DNA of 63,611 nt, from contig JAEPKX010000006.1 in the NCBI GenBank assembly GCA_021375695.1, forward strand, positions 1-63,611, read 5' to 3'. The first letter of the stretch is position 1; the number at the start of each line of letters is the position of its first letter. Positions 47,578-56,291 of the stretch are shown piece after piece. The DNA comes from Candidatus Igneacidithiobacillus taupoensis (GTDB lineage: Bacteria; Pseudomonadota; Gammaproteobacteria; Acidithiobacillales; Acidithiobacillaceae). Below the pieces are notes generated by a model. The model was not told the origin of the DNA and ran no database searches. It saw nothing but the letters and a program-made list of their open reading frames with translations. Both the position numbers and the translations under genes were made by a program.

Positions 47578-50379
47578 GTGGAAGCCAAAAACCCATCCAA
47601 TGACCGAGTCCTGCGGGCCCGTGTCAAGCGCCTGGGCAATATTCTTGGCGAAGTTCTGCAGGAGCGGGCCGGCCCACGGGTCTATGCCGCGGTAGAGCAA
47701 CTGCGACAGGGATACATCCGGTTGCACCGTCGCGAAGACCCCAGACTTCGGGAACGCCTGGCGCGCTTTATCAATGCCCTTCCGCTGGATGATCTCGTCA
47801 TGGTCATCCGCGCCTTCAACACCTACTTCAGCTTGGTCAACATTGCCGAAGAAGAGTTCCAACATCTTCAGCGACGACGGATGATGCAACGGACCAGTGG
47901 CCTGTGGGTTGGCTCTTTTGAAGAGACCTTCCGGCAATTGCAGGCCATGGGTATCAATTCTGGGCAACTGCAGTATCTGTTGGGACAGTTACGGTATATC
48001 CCGGTATTCACCGCTCATCCCACGGAAACCAAGCGCCGTACCGTACTCCATGCCCTGCGCCGAATCTTCCTGACCAGCAAGGCACTGGATGATCCTTCCC
48101 TGAATGATGAAGAAGAAAACGATCTCCTCCGTCAACTCAAGGCCCAGGTACAAGTCTTGTGGGAAACCGAAGAGGTACGAACCAATCGACCCCAAGTACA
48201 GGACGAGGTGGAGAACGGCCTTTTTTACTTTCGGGACAGTCTCTTTCAGGCAGTACCCATGACCTACCATGCAGCACGTCGAGCTGCGCGACGCGTCTAT
48301 GGCGAAAATCAGGTGGATATACCTGCTTTCATCCGCTTTGGCTCCTGGATTGGTGGAGATCGTGACGGGAACCCCAATGTTACCGCAGCGATTACGAGCT
48401 GGACCTTGCGGACACAAAGCATCGAAGTGCTCAAGGAATATCAGCGACGCCTTGCGGATCTCTATCAGCTGCTGGGCCATTCCAGTCGCTTTTGCAAGAT
48501 TTCTCCCATCCTGCTGGCCTCGTTGGAAAAAGATGCCGATGACTTTCCGGAATTGGCAGAATGGGTGAATCAACGCTTTCCAAGCGAACCCTACCGTCGC
48601 AAGCTTCGCTATATGATGACCCGCCTCGATCTGCGGCTGCGCCAGCTGGAAAATAATCAGATTGCTACGGGTATGGGTAGTCAGGGATTAGCCTACAGCT
48701 GCGATAAAGAGTTTTGGGAAGATTTGATCCTGGTGCGCGAATCCCTCCGCGGCCATGGTGACGACTATATTGCCAATCATGCAGTGCAGGATTTGGTCTG
48801 GTTGGTAGAAACTTTTGGCTTTCACCTGGCTTCCCTGGATATTCGGCAGGAATCCACCGTTCATAGTCGCAGTATTGCTGAACTCTTCGGTAATTTACCT
48901 AAATTTGCTGGCTATCTGGAGAAAAGTGAAGAAGAAAAGATTTTGTTGCTCGGGGAGTCACTCCGCCAACCAGGCCCCATTCTGGAGGAGCACCCGGAAG
49001 GCTTGTCACCCCTCGTCAGCGAAACCTGTGGCATGTTCCGATGCTTGGCCCAACTTCGACGGGAAATCAGCGACAAAGCCATTGGCAACTATGTAATTTC
49101 CATGACCCACGAAGCAAGTCATGTTCTGGAAGTGCTGGTTCTCGCCAAGGAATTTGGCTTGGCTGGGTGGTCCAGAAATGGTCTGTATAGTGAGTTGGCC
49201 ATCACTCCCCTCTTCGAAACCATTCATGACCTAGAACGCATGGAACAGGTCATGTCCCGACTGCTGGATAATCCAGTCTATGGGGAAGTGTTACGCAGTC
49301 AGTCCAACATCCAGGAAGTCATGCTGGGCTATTCCGACTCCTGCAAAGACGGGGGAATCCTTTCTTCCAGTTGGTCCCTTTACAAAGCCCAGCGAATCCT
49401 GGCAAGCCTGGGGGAACGCCGAAAAATCCATATTCGTATCTTCCATGGTCGCGGTGGCAGTGTAGGCCGGGGGGGGGGACCAACCCATGAGGCGATCCTG
49501 TCCCAGCCACCCAATACCGTGCAAGGACAAATCAAAATCACCGAACAGGGTGAAGTGCTTTCTTTCAAGTACGCCAACCTGGAGACTGGGGTATATGAAC
49601 TTTCGGTGGGGGTAACCGGGCTCATCCGTGCCAGTGTGGGGCTGATTCAGGAAGTTCCCAATGATCCTGGCGAATTTCTGACGGTTCTGGCAGATCTAAC
49701 CCGCACCGGCGAAAAAGTATACCGCGAACTTACGGAGCAGACTGCTGGCTTTATTGAGTATTTCTATGAAGCCACCCCGCTGAATGAAATCGCCCAGTTG
49801 AACATCGGTTCACGACCCTCCCATCGGCAGCGCAACGATCTCTCCCTATCCTCCATTCGGGCCATACCCTGGGTCTTTGCATGGGCACAGTCCCGTCACG
49901 TTTTACCAGCCTGGTATGGTTTGGGTTCGGCATTGCGGCACTGGCGTCAGGAAGACCCAGAGCGTTTGAAACTGCTGCGCAAGATGTACCAGCATTGGCC
50001 CTTTTTCCGGGCCCTGCTGGGAAACATTGCCATGGCCATGGCCAAGGCAGATATGACTTTGGCAGCCGAATATGCACAGCTACCCAAAGATCAGCAGGCT
50101 GCCCGCCAGATTTTTCAAAAGATCCGGCAGGAGTTTAACACTGGGGTGGAAGAGTTATTGCTGATTCAAGAAAGTTCGGAACTACTCTCCAGCAATCCTG
50201 GCCTAGCCTTCTCCTTACAACGGCGTAACGTCTACATGGAACCCTTGAACCACATCCAGATTGCCCTGCTGCGGCGTTATCGCAATGAGGATGCCCCACC
50301 GGAGTTCCGCGAGATCTGGTTGGATCCCCTCTTGCGGACCATCAATGCCATTTCCGCTGGACAACGTAATACCGGCTGA
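47578..50379 (+). CDS. ppc: Phosphoenolpyruvate carboxylase
   Basis: A 933-residue enzyme that fixes bicarbonate onto PEP to give oxaloacetate, an anaplerotic step. FTAHPTETKRRT near 145, FGSWIGGDRDGNPNVT near 260, the catalytic glycine-rich loop HGRGGSVGRGGGPTHEA near 623-639 and the C-terminal end are in place. GTG at 47578 is the start, with GGAG upstream; the nearby ATG is out of frame. The glycine loop is written with ten consecutive G bases (49469-49478), yet the frame is intact. Confidence 0.96.
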   Translation: MEAKNPSNDRVLRARVKRLGNILGEVLQERAGPRVYAAVEQLRQGYIRLHRREDPRLRERLARFINALPLDDLVMVIRAFNTYFSLVNIAEEEFQHLQRRRMMQRTSGLWVGSFEETFRQLQAMGINSGQLQYLLGQLRYIPVFTAHPTETKRRTVLHALRRIFLTSKALDDPSLNDEEENDLLRQLKAQVQVLWETEEVRTNRPQVQDEVENGLFYFRDSLFQAVPMTYHAARRAARRVYGENQVDIPAFIRFGSWIGGDRDGNPNVTAAITSWTLRTQSIEVLKEYQRRLADLYQLLGHSSRFCKISPILLASLEKDADDFPELAEWVNQRFPSEPYRRKLRYMMTRLDLRLRQLENNQIATGMGSQGLAYSCDKEFWEDLILVRESLRGHGDDYIANHAVQDLVWLVETFGFHLASLDIRQESTVHSRSIAELFGNLPKFAGYLEKSEEEKILLLGESLRQPGPILEEHPEGLSPLVSETCGMFRCLAQLRREISDKAIGNYVISMTHEASHVLEVLVLAKEFGLAGWSRNGLYSELAITPLFETIHDLERMEQVMSRLLDNPVYGEVLRSQSNIQEVMLGYSDSCKDGGILSSSWSLYKAQRILASLGERRKIHIRIFHGRGGSVGRGGGPTHEAILSQPPNTVQGQIKITEQGEVLSFKYANLETGVYELSVGVTGLIRASVGLIQEVPNDPGEFLTVLADLTRTGEKVYRELTEQTAGFIEYFYEATPLNEIAQLNIGSRPSHRQRNDLSLSSIRAIPWVFAWAQSRHVLPAWYGLGSALRHWRQEDPERLKLLRKMYQHWPFFRALLGNIAMAMAKADMTLAAEYAQLPKDQQAARQIFQKIRQEFNTGVEELLLIQESSELLSSNPGLAFSLQRRNVYMEPLNHIQIALLRRYRNEDAPPEFREIWLDPLLRTINAISAGQRNTG

Positions 50380-50382
50380 AAG

Positions 50383-50955
50383 ATGGAATTGATTCTAGCG
50401 TCCACGAGTCCCTATCGACGAGCACTCCTGGCCCGCCTTGGACTTCCCTTTCAGGTACAGGCACCGGAAGTGGATGAATCTCCCCGGGAACACGAAGCGG
50501 CCGAAGATCTCGTTCTTCGCCTTGCCAGGGAAAAGGCCCAGACTGTAGCCCAAAGCTTTCCCGATGCCTTTGTCATTGGTGGCGATCAGGTGATCCGCTG
50601 CCAAAGAGAAGTGCTCGGTAAGCCTGGTACCCTGTCCAAGGCCCGCGAACAGTTGCAACTGTGCCAAGGCCAGCAGGTCGACATCCTCAACGGGCTCTGT
50701 GTTGTGGGCCCCCAGGGATTTTGTGAGATCCGGATGGTTCCCTACCATGTGCAGCTACGTGCCATGGATGAAGCAAGCATCCATCGCTACTTGGAACGGG
50801 AGCAGCCATTGGACTGTGCTGGCAGCATTCGCTCCGAGGGACTGGGTATAACGTTGATAGAGCGGATGTGGGGAGATGATCCCAATGCCTTGATGGGTCT
50901 CCCTTTGCTTACCCTGACCCAGATATTGCGTCAGGCAGGATTTTCGCTCCCTTGA
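50383..50955 (+). CDS. Maf-family nucleotide pyrophosphatase (YceF type)
   Basis: A 190-residue Maf/HAM1-like pyrophosphatase. The N terminus LILASTSPYRRALLARLGLPF, the DESPREHE motif, IGGDQVIRC and the KPG segment fit the YceF subgroup that removes 7-methyl-GTP and other modified nucleotides from the pool. The ATG lies 3 bp after the ppc stop, so it is read with ppc. YceF rather than YhdE is suggested by GGDQV and the later CAGSIRSEGLG. Confidence 0.88.
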   Translation: MELILASTSPYRRALLARLGLPFQVQAPEVDESPREHEAAEDLVLRLAREKAQTVAQSFPDAFVIGGDQVIRCQREVLGKPGTLSKAREQLQLCQGQQVDILNGLCVVGPQGFCEIRMVPYHVQLRAMDEASIHRYLEREQPLDCAGSIRSEGLGITLIERMWGDDPNALMGLPLLTLTQILRQAGFSLP

Positions 50956-50961
50956 TTACAT

Positions 50962-51024
50962 TGGACCTATTTCCGCTGATCCGATCCCTTCTGCGATTCT
51001 TACGGATCATAAACCATTGGTCCA
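50962..51024. other. Two concentric inverted repeats between convergent genes
   Basis: TGGACC (50962-50967) pairs with GGTCCA (51019-51024), and TGATCCG (50977-50983) with CGGATCA (51003-51009). Both dyads share centre 50993, and symmetric arms of about 9 bases separate them. No T-run follows, so it is not a plain intrinsic terminator. It sits between the maf-type gene and the convergent molybdopterin enzyme gene. Confidence 0.45.
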
Positions 51025-51097
51025 TTAGGATCTTGCGCAACGGGTCATTCCACCAGCAAAACAAAGTGTAATTGTGATGGGTGATCAGGTATCTATA

Positions 51098-51727
51098 TTA
51101 CAGCAGATCAAGCCATTGAAAGCCCTTTTTGATATAGGCGTTGGCTGCATAGCCATCCCGTTCCCAGGTGCCCATAGGACGGCTGCTGGTCAGCTCCACG
51201 CGATTCACCCACTTGACACTTTTATACCCATACATCTGCGGGACAAGTAAGCGCAGGGGATAACCTCCTTTGCGAAGCAACGGCTGTCCAGCAATATGGG
51301 TAGCCAGGATGACTCCAGGCGCCCGGGCCTGTTCCAGACTCAGACTATCCACATAGACGCCATCGGCGCTATGAAAGACAACATATCTGGCGGCGCTGGA
51401 AGGTTGCAACTCGGCAAGAAAAGTTGACAGTGAAATCCCCTGCCAAGGGACGTCCTGCACAACCCAGCCGGTCACACAGTGGAAGGTTTGGATTTCTCTG
51501 GCCTGGCTTCGTTGGTATAGTTCATCCAGCGTAAATTCCCGGGGTTTGGCCACCAGTCCCGAACAATGCAAACGGTATTGCTGGGAATCAATCTGCGGAT
51601 AAGAACCGGTATAGGTATAGTATTCCGGAAAGGTGGGAATCTTTTGTGCCGTTGCCCACGCTGGCAAAAGCAAAGGGCCTGCACCGAAAAGCAGGGCACT
51701 GTGCCGGATGAAGGTGCGCCGATTCAT
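51098..51727 (-). CDS. Tat-exported sulfite-oxidase-fold molybdopterin enzyme (short MsrP/YedY type)
   Basis: A 209-residue protein with a twin-arginine leader, NRRTFIRHSALLFG, then a mature sulfite-oxidase-fold Mo domain. The Mo-ligand cysteine lies in FHCVTGW near 120, followed by VPWQGISL, and the end ...MGTWERDGYAANAY is typical. It is much shorter than E. coli MsrP (334). It is encoded with a b-type cytochrome, like MsrPQ, so quinol-driven periplasmic reduction of oxidised methionine or sulfur compounds is plausible. GAAGGAG fixes ATG at 51727. Confidence 0.8.
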   Translation of the reverse strand: MNRRTFIRHSALLFGAGPLLLPAWATAQKIPTFPEYYTYTGSYPQIDSQQYRLHCSGLVAKPREFTLDELYQRSQAREIQTFHCVTGWVVQDVPWQGISLSTFLAELQPSSAARYVVFHSADGVYVDSLSLEQARAPGVILATHIAGQPLLRKGGYPLRLLVPQMYGYKSVKWVNRVELTSSRPMGTWERDGYAANAYIKKGFQWLDLL

Positions 51728-51741
51728 TTTCTCTCCTTCTC

Positions 51742-52317
51742 TCATCGCCATGAGAATATATTCCAGAGGGGCTGCCGCCGAGCCGCATGATAGATCGCCA
51801 TGAATACATGGCCAAGCCAGAAATATAGCAACAGGGGAGTACCAAGCCGCATGGAGCTAAGGCCCAAATGGGTCAGTCCAGGAGCAGTAAGATACCCTTC
51901 CATCACCAGCCAGGCACCAAAACCACTAAAGGTGACCCAACTGGCCAGCAGGAAAAATGCCCCTTGCCAGTAGCTGGATAGGCCAGGGCGAGGCCCATAT
52001 TGCGGTAAACCACCACGAAACAAGCGGCCCAGATCCTGAAACGTCTCGCGCCAGTGCAAAGGCCAGTACCAGTTCCACAGTAATCGTCGTCCCCAAGGGG
52101 TAAACAGGTAGACCAACCAACTCAAAGCCAACCAGACCGTAAGAAAAATCCCCACCAGTGTATGCCAGGCAAAGAGGGTAAAGGATTGCAACCAAAGGGC
52201 GAGTATGGAATTGAGTAGCTCGAAGCTAAAAGCCAGAACCAGGCCCAGATGCAGCAGGCGAGCCAGCGGGGGAAAACGTCCTGCCTCCAGGTAGGATAGT
52301 GATTTCGCAGTGACCAT
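51742..52317 (-). CDS. Membrane cytochrome b561-type subunit
   Basis: A 191-residue membrane protein with four hydrophobic segments (about 20-45, 50-72, 115-137 and 158-178). Histidines suited to bind haem b include LLHLGL near 23, FAWHTLVG near 52 and LGHVFMAIYHAARR near 170. It starts 14 bp before the Tat molybdopterin gene and is the likely quinol-linked electron donor or acceptor for it. It does not match MsrQ closely; it is nearer the thiosulfate-reductase/hydrogenase cytochrome b group. Confidence 0.75.
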   Translation of the reverse strand: MVTAKSLSYLEAGRFPPLARLLHLGLVLAFSFELLNSILALWLQSFTLFAWHTLVGIFLTVWLALSWLVYLFTPWGRRLLWNWYWPLHWRETFQDLGRLFRGGLPQYGPRPGLSSYWQGAFFLLASWVTFSGFGAWLVMEGYLTAPGLTHLGLSSMRLGTPLLLYFWLGHVFMAIYHAARRQPLWNIFSWR

Positions 52318-52386
52318 GGCGTAGCTGCAACTCCCAAGAGATCACTTAGGTATACGCAGCCAGCGTCGTTGCGGATGCAAAACTGC

Positions 52387-52412
52387 AGCCCGGTTTTTAA
52401 AAAACCGGGCTT
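52387..52412 (-). terminator. Intrinsic terminator after the DsrE-family gene
   Basis: AGCCCGGTTTTT (52387-52398) pairs with the following AAAAACCGGGCT, giving a twelve-base stem with almost no loop, or a seven-base GC stem with an A/T loop. It lies six bases past the DsrE-gene stop and before the cytochrome b gene, and can work on both strands. Confidence 0.75.
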
Positions 52413-52417
52413 TGTGC

Positions 52418-52795
52418 TTACCAGGTCAACACGCGACCGGCAGCACCCAAGGTGGGCAGGGCATTACTGGGATTCAAAAGAGGGATCTGCTTTGCCAGGT
52501 CGTCTTTGCTCATACCGTTGAGCTCCAGCGATTGCAGGCAGCCAATGATCTGGACACCGTTGTCTTCGGCAAGCTTCATAAAGTCTGCCACACTTTTGCC
52601 ACCTTCCATGGGATAGATGGTTTCGGCTTTGCCTTTGGCCAGGAGTTCCGTGGCGGGACCAGTGAAATACATGACCACATGCTGCTCATTGGCTGCTGCG
52701 GTGGCGGCCAGGAAAAAAGCCGAGGGCAGGCGCTTGGGATTTTCGGGGCCGGTGATCAGGATAATGACAAGATCGGGGGCTTGTTGCTCAGACAT
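52418..52795 (-). CDS. DsrE-family protein
   Basis: A 125-residue DsrE-fold protein (DLVIILITGPENPKRLPSAFFLAATAA, YFTGPATELLAKGKAE, GVQIIGCLQSLELNGM). The cysteine in IIGCLQS is at the usual sulfur-carrying position. DsrE proteins relay persulfide in sulfur oxidation in this kind of host. No tusA, rhodanese or hdr gene is adjacent, so the partner is unknown. GGAGAG seven bases before ATG at 52795 supports the start. It is a single gene flanked by a terminator and its own promoter. Confidence 0.82.
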   Translation of the reverse strand: MSEQQAPDLVIILITGPENPKRLPSAFFLAATAAANEQHVVMYFTGPATELLAKGKAETIYPMEGGKSVADFMKLAEDNGVQIIGCLQSLELNGMSKDDLAKQIPLLNPSNALPTLGAAGRVLTW

Positions 52796-52861
52796 AATCA
52801 CTCTCCATTTGTGAACTTACAGAATGGTAAGCCAAGTACGAAACGTATTGACTTAGCGTTC

Positions 52862-52870
52862 ATCATATCA
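52862..52870 (-). promoter_or_regulatory. Extended -10 promoter for the DsrE-family gene
   Basis: On the minus strand TGATATGAT is an extended -10 element (TG-N-TATGAT), 66 bases before the DsrE-family ATG. No good -35 lies upstream, as is common with extended -10 promoters. It overlaps the last codons of sixA. Confidence 0.45.
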
Positions 52871-53359
52871 CAAACGCGGCGAACCTGCCGTCAAACCCAG
52901 GATGGCAAGCGCATCTACCCGTAAAAAAGCTGCCAAGTACATTCTGGCTGGACCTTGCCGAAGCCAGATCAGACTGGCTTTGCTCACAGGCAGATGAACC
53001 CCAGTGAGCAAGGCGGTCCAATCCCCAAGAAAGGGTTGATGTCCAACAAGAATCAAAGCAGAAATCCCTCTCGCCTCCCACTCTGCTTGCAGCATGGGAA
53101 AATCGCCATCGGCCAGGGCTGGCTGCGCAATAGCAGGCAGCTTTGGAAGAACGGATTGCAGTGCGGCAGCTGTTTGCCGGGTACGTTCCTTGGGGCTAAA
53201 CCAGAGTTCCGTATCAGGTGGGAGCGAAAAGCCTCGAAACGCGCTGGCAAGGGCATGGGCTTGCTGCTCTCCATGGGCAGTGAGCCGACGGGTGGCATCT
53301 CCTTGCCCCGGGCCTTGTTCTTCGGCTTCAGCGTGTCGAATCAGCAACAGGTCTTGCAA
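52868..53359 (-). CDS. sixA: SixA-type phosphohistidine phosphatase
   Basis: A 163-residue histidine phosphatase. LLLIRHAEAEEQGPGQGD carries the catalytic RH(A), LTAHGEQQAHALA follows, and SPKERTRQTA and VGHQPFLGDW complete the pocket. SixA removes phosphate from His of phosphotransfer proteins. Nearby ATG at 53440 lies deep in the upstream gene; TTG at 53359, after AAAGGA, gives the usual length. Its end is close to the DsrE promoter. Confidence 0.85.
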   Translation of the reverse strand: MQDLLLIRHAEAEEQGPGQGDATRRLTAHGEQQAHALASAFRGFSLPPDTELWFSPKERTRQTAAALQSVLPKLPAIAQPALADGDFPMLQAEWEARGISALILVGHQPFLGDWTALLTGVHLPVSKASLIWLRQGPARMYLAAFLRVDALAILGLTAGSPRL

Positions 53360-53741
53360 GGGGGGTTTCCTTTCCAAACCAGATTCTTTGCAGGGCTTTT
53401 GGACTGAAACGTGCGAGGATGGTGACCATGGCAATGCCAATAAGTGCGGTCATCCAATGATCAATATGCTGCTGGCCGGTCATGTCGGCGTTTCCCAAAA
53501 AACTGGTGACTGCGGACAGCACCGCTCCCACCAGAAGAGTCATGGGCCGCCAGTGATAGGGGCTGAGCTTGGGAAAGAAACGAGCAATGCAACCCAACAA
53601 GCAAAAAGCCTGGAGGCCATAGGCAAGGGCAGGAAACCAATGCCACTTAGGCCAGGGGAAAAGCGCCAGGACTTCTGCCAACAGGTACATAACGTATAGA
53701 AATCCAGCAACGATACACCAAATGGGCAAATCCTTGGTCAT
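53328..53741 (-). CDS. Small four-helix membrane protein
   Basis: A 137-residue protein with four hydrophobic segments (about 6-27, 35-54, 66-84 and 96-112) and a short basic tail. I do not recognise a family. It starts 3 bp after der and overlaps sixA by 32 bp, so it belongs to the end of the der operon. The HW and CLLGC residues in the second segment could bind something, but that is speculation. Confidence 0.65.
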   Translation of the reverse strand: MTKDLPIWCIVAGFLYVMYLLAEVLALFPWPKWHWFPALAYGLQAFCLLGCIARFFPKLSPYHWRPMTLLVGAVLSAVTSFLGNADMTGQQHIDHWMTALIGIAMVTILARFSPKALQRIWFGKETPLARPVADSTR

Positions 53742-53744
53742 GGC

Positions 53745-55091
53745 TCAGTCCCTCCCTTTGGGTGCATAGGGATTCTCACCCTGGCGAAAGAGCAAGCGGA
53801 GGGGAACACCTTCCAATTGCAGGGCATTGCGAAAACTGGTTTCGAGATAGCGCTTATAGGCACCTGGCAAGCGATCCACCTGATTTCCGTGAAATACCAA
53901 GGTAATGGGCCCAATTCCCCCTTGATGACAATACCGTAATTTGATCCGTCGACCGGAAACCAAAGGTGGCTGATGAGTGCTGATGATGTCTTGCAGCACG
54001 CGATTGAGCTCTCCCGTGGAGAAGCGCTTCTGGCTGTTTTGCCATAACTTGTCGATACTTCGGTAAAGATCCCCTACCCCACTGCCATGCAAAGCCGATA
54101 TGGTGTGGACCGGGGCATACTGGAGAAAACGCATGCGACGTTCCAATTCCCCGCGAACCTGTTCCCGCTGCCTGGGATCGATACCATCCCATTTATTGAG
54201 CAGAAGAATCACCGGACGGCCCAGTTCCACGGCAACACCAACGAGATGGGCATCTTGTTCACTGACCCCGGATCGGGCATCCATGACCATCAACACCACA
54301 TCGGCTTCACGCAGGGCTGCAAGAGTCTTGAGCACTGTTAGTTTTTCCAGACCTTCGCCAACCCGCGCCCGCCGGCGGACCCCGGCCGTATCAATCATAA
54401 CGTAGGACTTCCCCCCCCGCTCATAGGGGATACGAATACTGTCGCGGGTGGTTCCTGGTTCATCAAAGACGATCACCCGTTGTTCCCCAAGCATGGCATT
54501 GACCAAGGTGGACTTACCCACATTGGGGCGACCCAATACCGCAATGGACGGCCCCTGCAGGGCATCACCCCCTGCTGGTTCCTGCAGATCAGCAGTAACG
54601 GGGAGAGCATCCGCTACCCTTTGCCAAAACATTTCCATGCCATGGCCATGGGCTGCAGAAATGGTAATGGGTGTTCCCATGCCAAGGCGATGAAATTCCG
54701 GGAGTTCTGCAGCTGCCGTTCGAACCTCCATCTTGTTGACCAATAGCAATACCGGTTTGCCGCTGCGCCGAAGCTCGAGGGCAATTTCTTCATCCTGTGC
54801 CGAAAGCCCCTCTTTGGCGTCTACCAGGAAAAGCAGAAGGTCCGCTTCGGCTATGGCTTGCCGTGTCTGTTCCGCCATGGCTGCAACGATTCCAGCCTTC
54901 TGCTCCGGCTCAAAACCACCGGTATCAATGACTAGAAAATCTCGACCCTCATGATGCGTAGTCCCATAATGACGGTCCCGGGTCAAACCAGGAAAATCGG
55001 CAACCAGGGCTTCACGGCTTCTTGTGAGCCGGTTAAAAAGGGTCGATTTCCCTACATTGGGCCGCCCAACCAACGCAAGAATGGCTGCCAC
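53745..55091 (-). CDS. der: Ribosome-assembly GTPase Der (EngA)
   Basis: A 448-residue protein with two tandem GTPase domains, GRPNVGKSTLFNRL at 8-21 and GRPNVGKSTLVNAM near 185-198, and a KH-like C-terminal domain (LVSGRRIKLRYCHQGG). It is needed for 50S maturation. The start is GTG at 55091, 3 bp after bamB; AAAAGG lies next to it, closer than usual, so coupling with bamB probably helps. NKMEV and NKWDG bind guanine in the two domains. Confidence 0.96.
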   Translation of the reverse strand: MAAILALVGRPNVGKSTLFNRLTRSREALVADFPGLTRDRHYGTTHHEGRDFLVIDTGGFEPEQKAGIVAAMAEQTRQAIAEADLLLFLVDAKEGLSAQDEEIALELRRSGKPVLLLVNKMEVRTAAAELPEFHRLGMGTPITISAAHGHGMEMFWQRVADALPVTADLQEPAGGDALQGPSIAVLGRPNVGKSTLVNAMLGEQRVIVFDEPGTTRDSIRIPYERGGKSYVMIDTAGVRRRARVGEGLEKLTVLKTLAALREADVVLMVMDARSGVSEQDAHLVGVAVELGRPVILLLNKWDGIDPRQREQVRGELERRMRFLQYAPVHTISALHGSGVGDLYRSIDKLWQNSQKRFSTGELNRVLQDIISTHQPPLVSGRRIKLRYCHQGGIGPITLVFHGNQVDRLPGAYKRYLETSFRNALQLEGVPLRLLFRQGENPYAPKGRD

Positions 55092-55094
55092 CTT

Positions 55095-56291
55095 TTATCG
55101 ATCTTGCAGTTGCAACTGGTAGAGAGTGCCCTGTCCACTCAAGACCAAAAAACGATCCGGAGCTATGCATACTGGCGCACTTTGAATACCACTGCTGGAA
55201 ATCTTTCGCTGTCCTACCCGATATCCGGTCTTCGGATCTACCACGATGACCTGTCCTGCATAATTACTCAGGATGAGCTGATTGCCACAAATGGTCATGC
55301 CACTCAGGGACTGACCCTGAAGGGCATCATTGCGCCACAACACACTTCCACTGCGCGCATCGATGGCATAGACCTGACCATCGGTGCTTGCAACAAAAAG
55401 CACATTCCCCGATAAAACTGGTGTCAGAACGACGGACAGAGGGCGGCTCCACAACTCAGAGCCACCACTGGCAGCAAAAGACGCCAAATTTCCCTGATAG
55501 GCAGCAGCAATGACACTATCACCATCCATCACCGGTGTTGCGGAAACATCGACCATGCGCGCCAGTTCATTGTTGCCATGGGGAATTGCAATGGTTGCAC
55601 GCCAAAGCTCCGCACCATTCTGGAGATTCAGGGCGACAAGATGACCATTGGCAAAGCCGGCATAAACCGTCTGGTCATGTACCAGAACGCCACCAGTGCG
55701 GCGTAGGAGCAAGGATGGTTGCGTAACGGAATAAGTCCACTGGATCTGACCGTTATTGGCTAGTACCGACAAGAGATGGCCATTGGAAAGTTGAAGGAGC
55801 AGCCGATCACCAGCCACGGTAATGGGACTGTTCACCTCCGCAGAGAGTTGCACTTCCCAGAGTTTTTTTCCATCCTTGGCAGAAATAGCGTACAGCTTTC
55901 CCCGATCGGTACCTACGTAAACTACTCCATTGGCAACCGTGGGGCCTCGGGGGCTTTTACCATCCAAACGATAGAGCCATTCCTGCCTGCCAGATTTACT
56001 CAAACGGAGCAAATGACCAGAATCATCGGTCAGGTAAATTGCCGTTGGTGTCACGGCAATGTCACCAGCATTATAGGGATCCAGGCGCCAGTCTCCGTAC
56101 AATCGCGACTGCCAATCCTCGTGGATGGAAACGGTCATTTTTTCTTTTGGGAGTTGCCCAACTGCCCTGGGTACAGGGGTCGATGGCCCAAAGGCCCAAT
56201 TCCAGACGCCGCAGCCACCCAGGGAAAGCAAGACTCCCGCAACACCAAGACTATGGAGAGCAAGCCTGCCTAGACTGGTATGCCGCTTCAT
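55095..56291 (-). CDS. bamB: Outer-membrane assembly lipoprotein BamB
   Basis: A 398-residue lipoprotein with LSLGGC lipobox (Cys27) and an eight-blade PQQ-type propeller; repeated motifs such as VYVGTDRGKLYAISAKDGKK, VYAGFANGHLVALNLQNG and VYAIDARSGSVLW are spaced by ~40 residues. It scaffolds BamA for beta-barrel insertion. It lies between yfgM and der with 4-bp and 3-bp junctions, a gammaproteobacterial order. Confidence 0.94.
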   Translation of the reverse strand: MKRHTSLGRLALHSLGVAGVLLSLGGCGVWNWAFGPSTPVPRAVGQLPKEKMTVSIHEDWQSRLYGDWRLDPYNAGDIAVTPTAIYLTDDSGHLLRLSKSGRQEWLYRLDGKSPRGPTVANGVVYVGTDRGKLYAISAKDGKKLWEVQLSAEVNSPITVAGDRLLLQLSNGHLLSVLANNGQIQWTYSVTQPSLLLRRTGGVLVHDQTVYAGFANGHLVALNLQNGAELWRATIAIPHGNNELARMVDVSATPVMDGDSVIAAAYQGNLASFAASGGSELWSRPLSVVLTPVLSGNVLFVASTDGQVYAIDARSGSVLWRNDALQGQSLSGMTICGNQLILSNYAGQVIVVDPKTGYRVGQRKISSSGIQSAPVCIAPDRFLVLSGQGTLYQLQLQDR

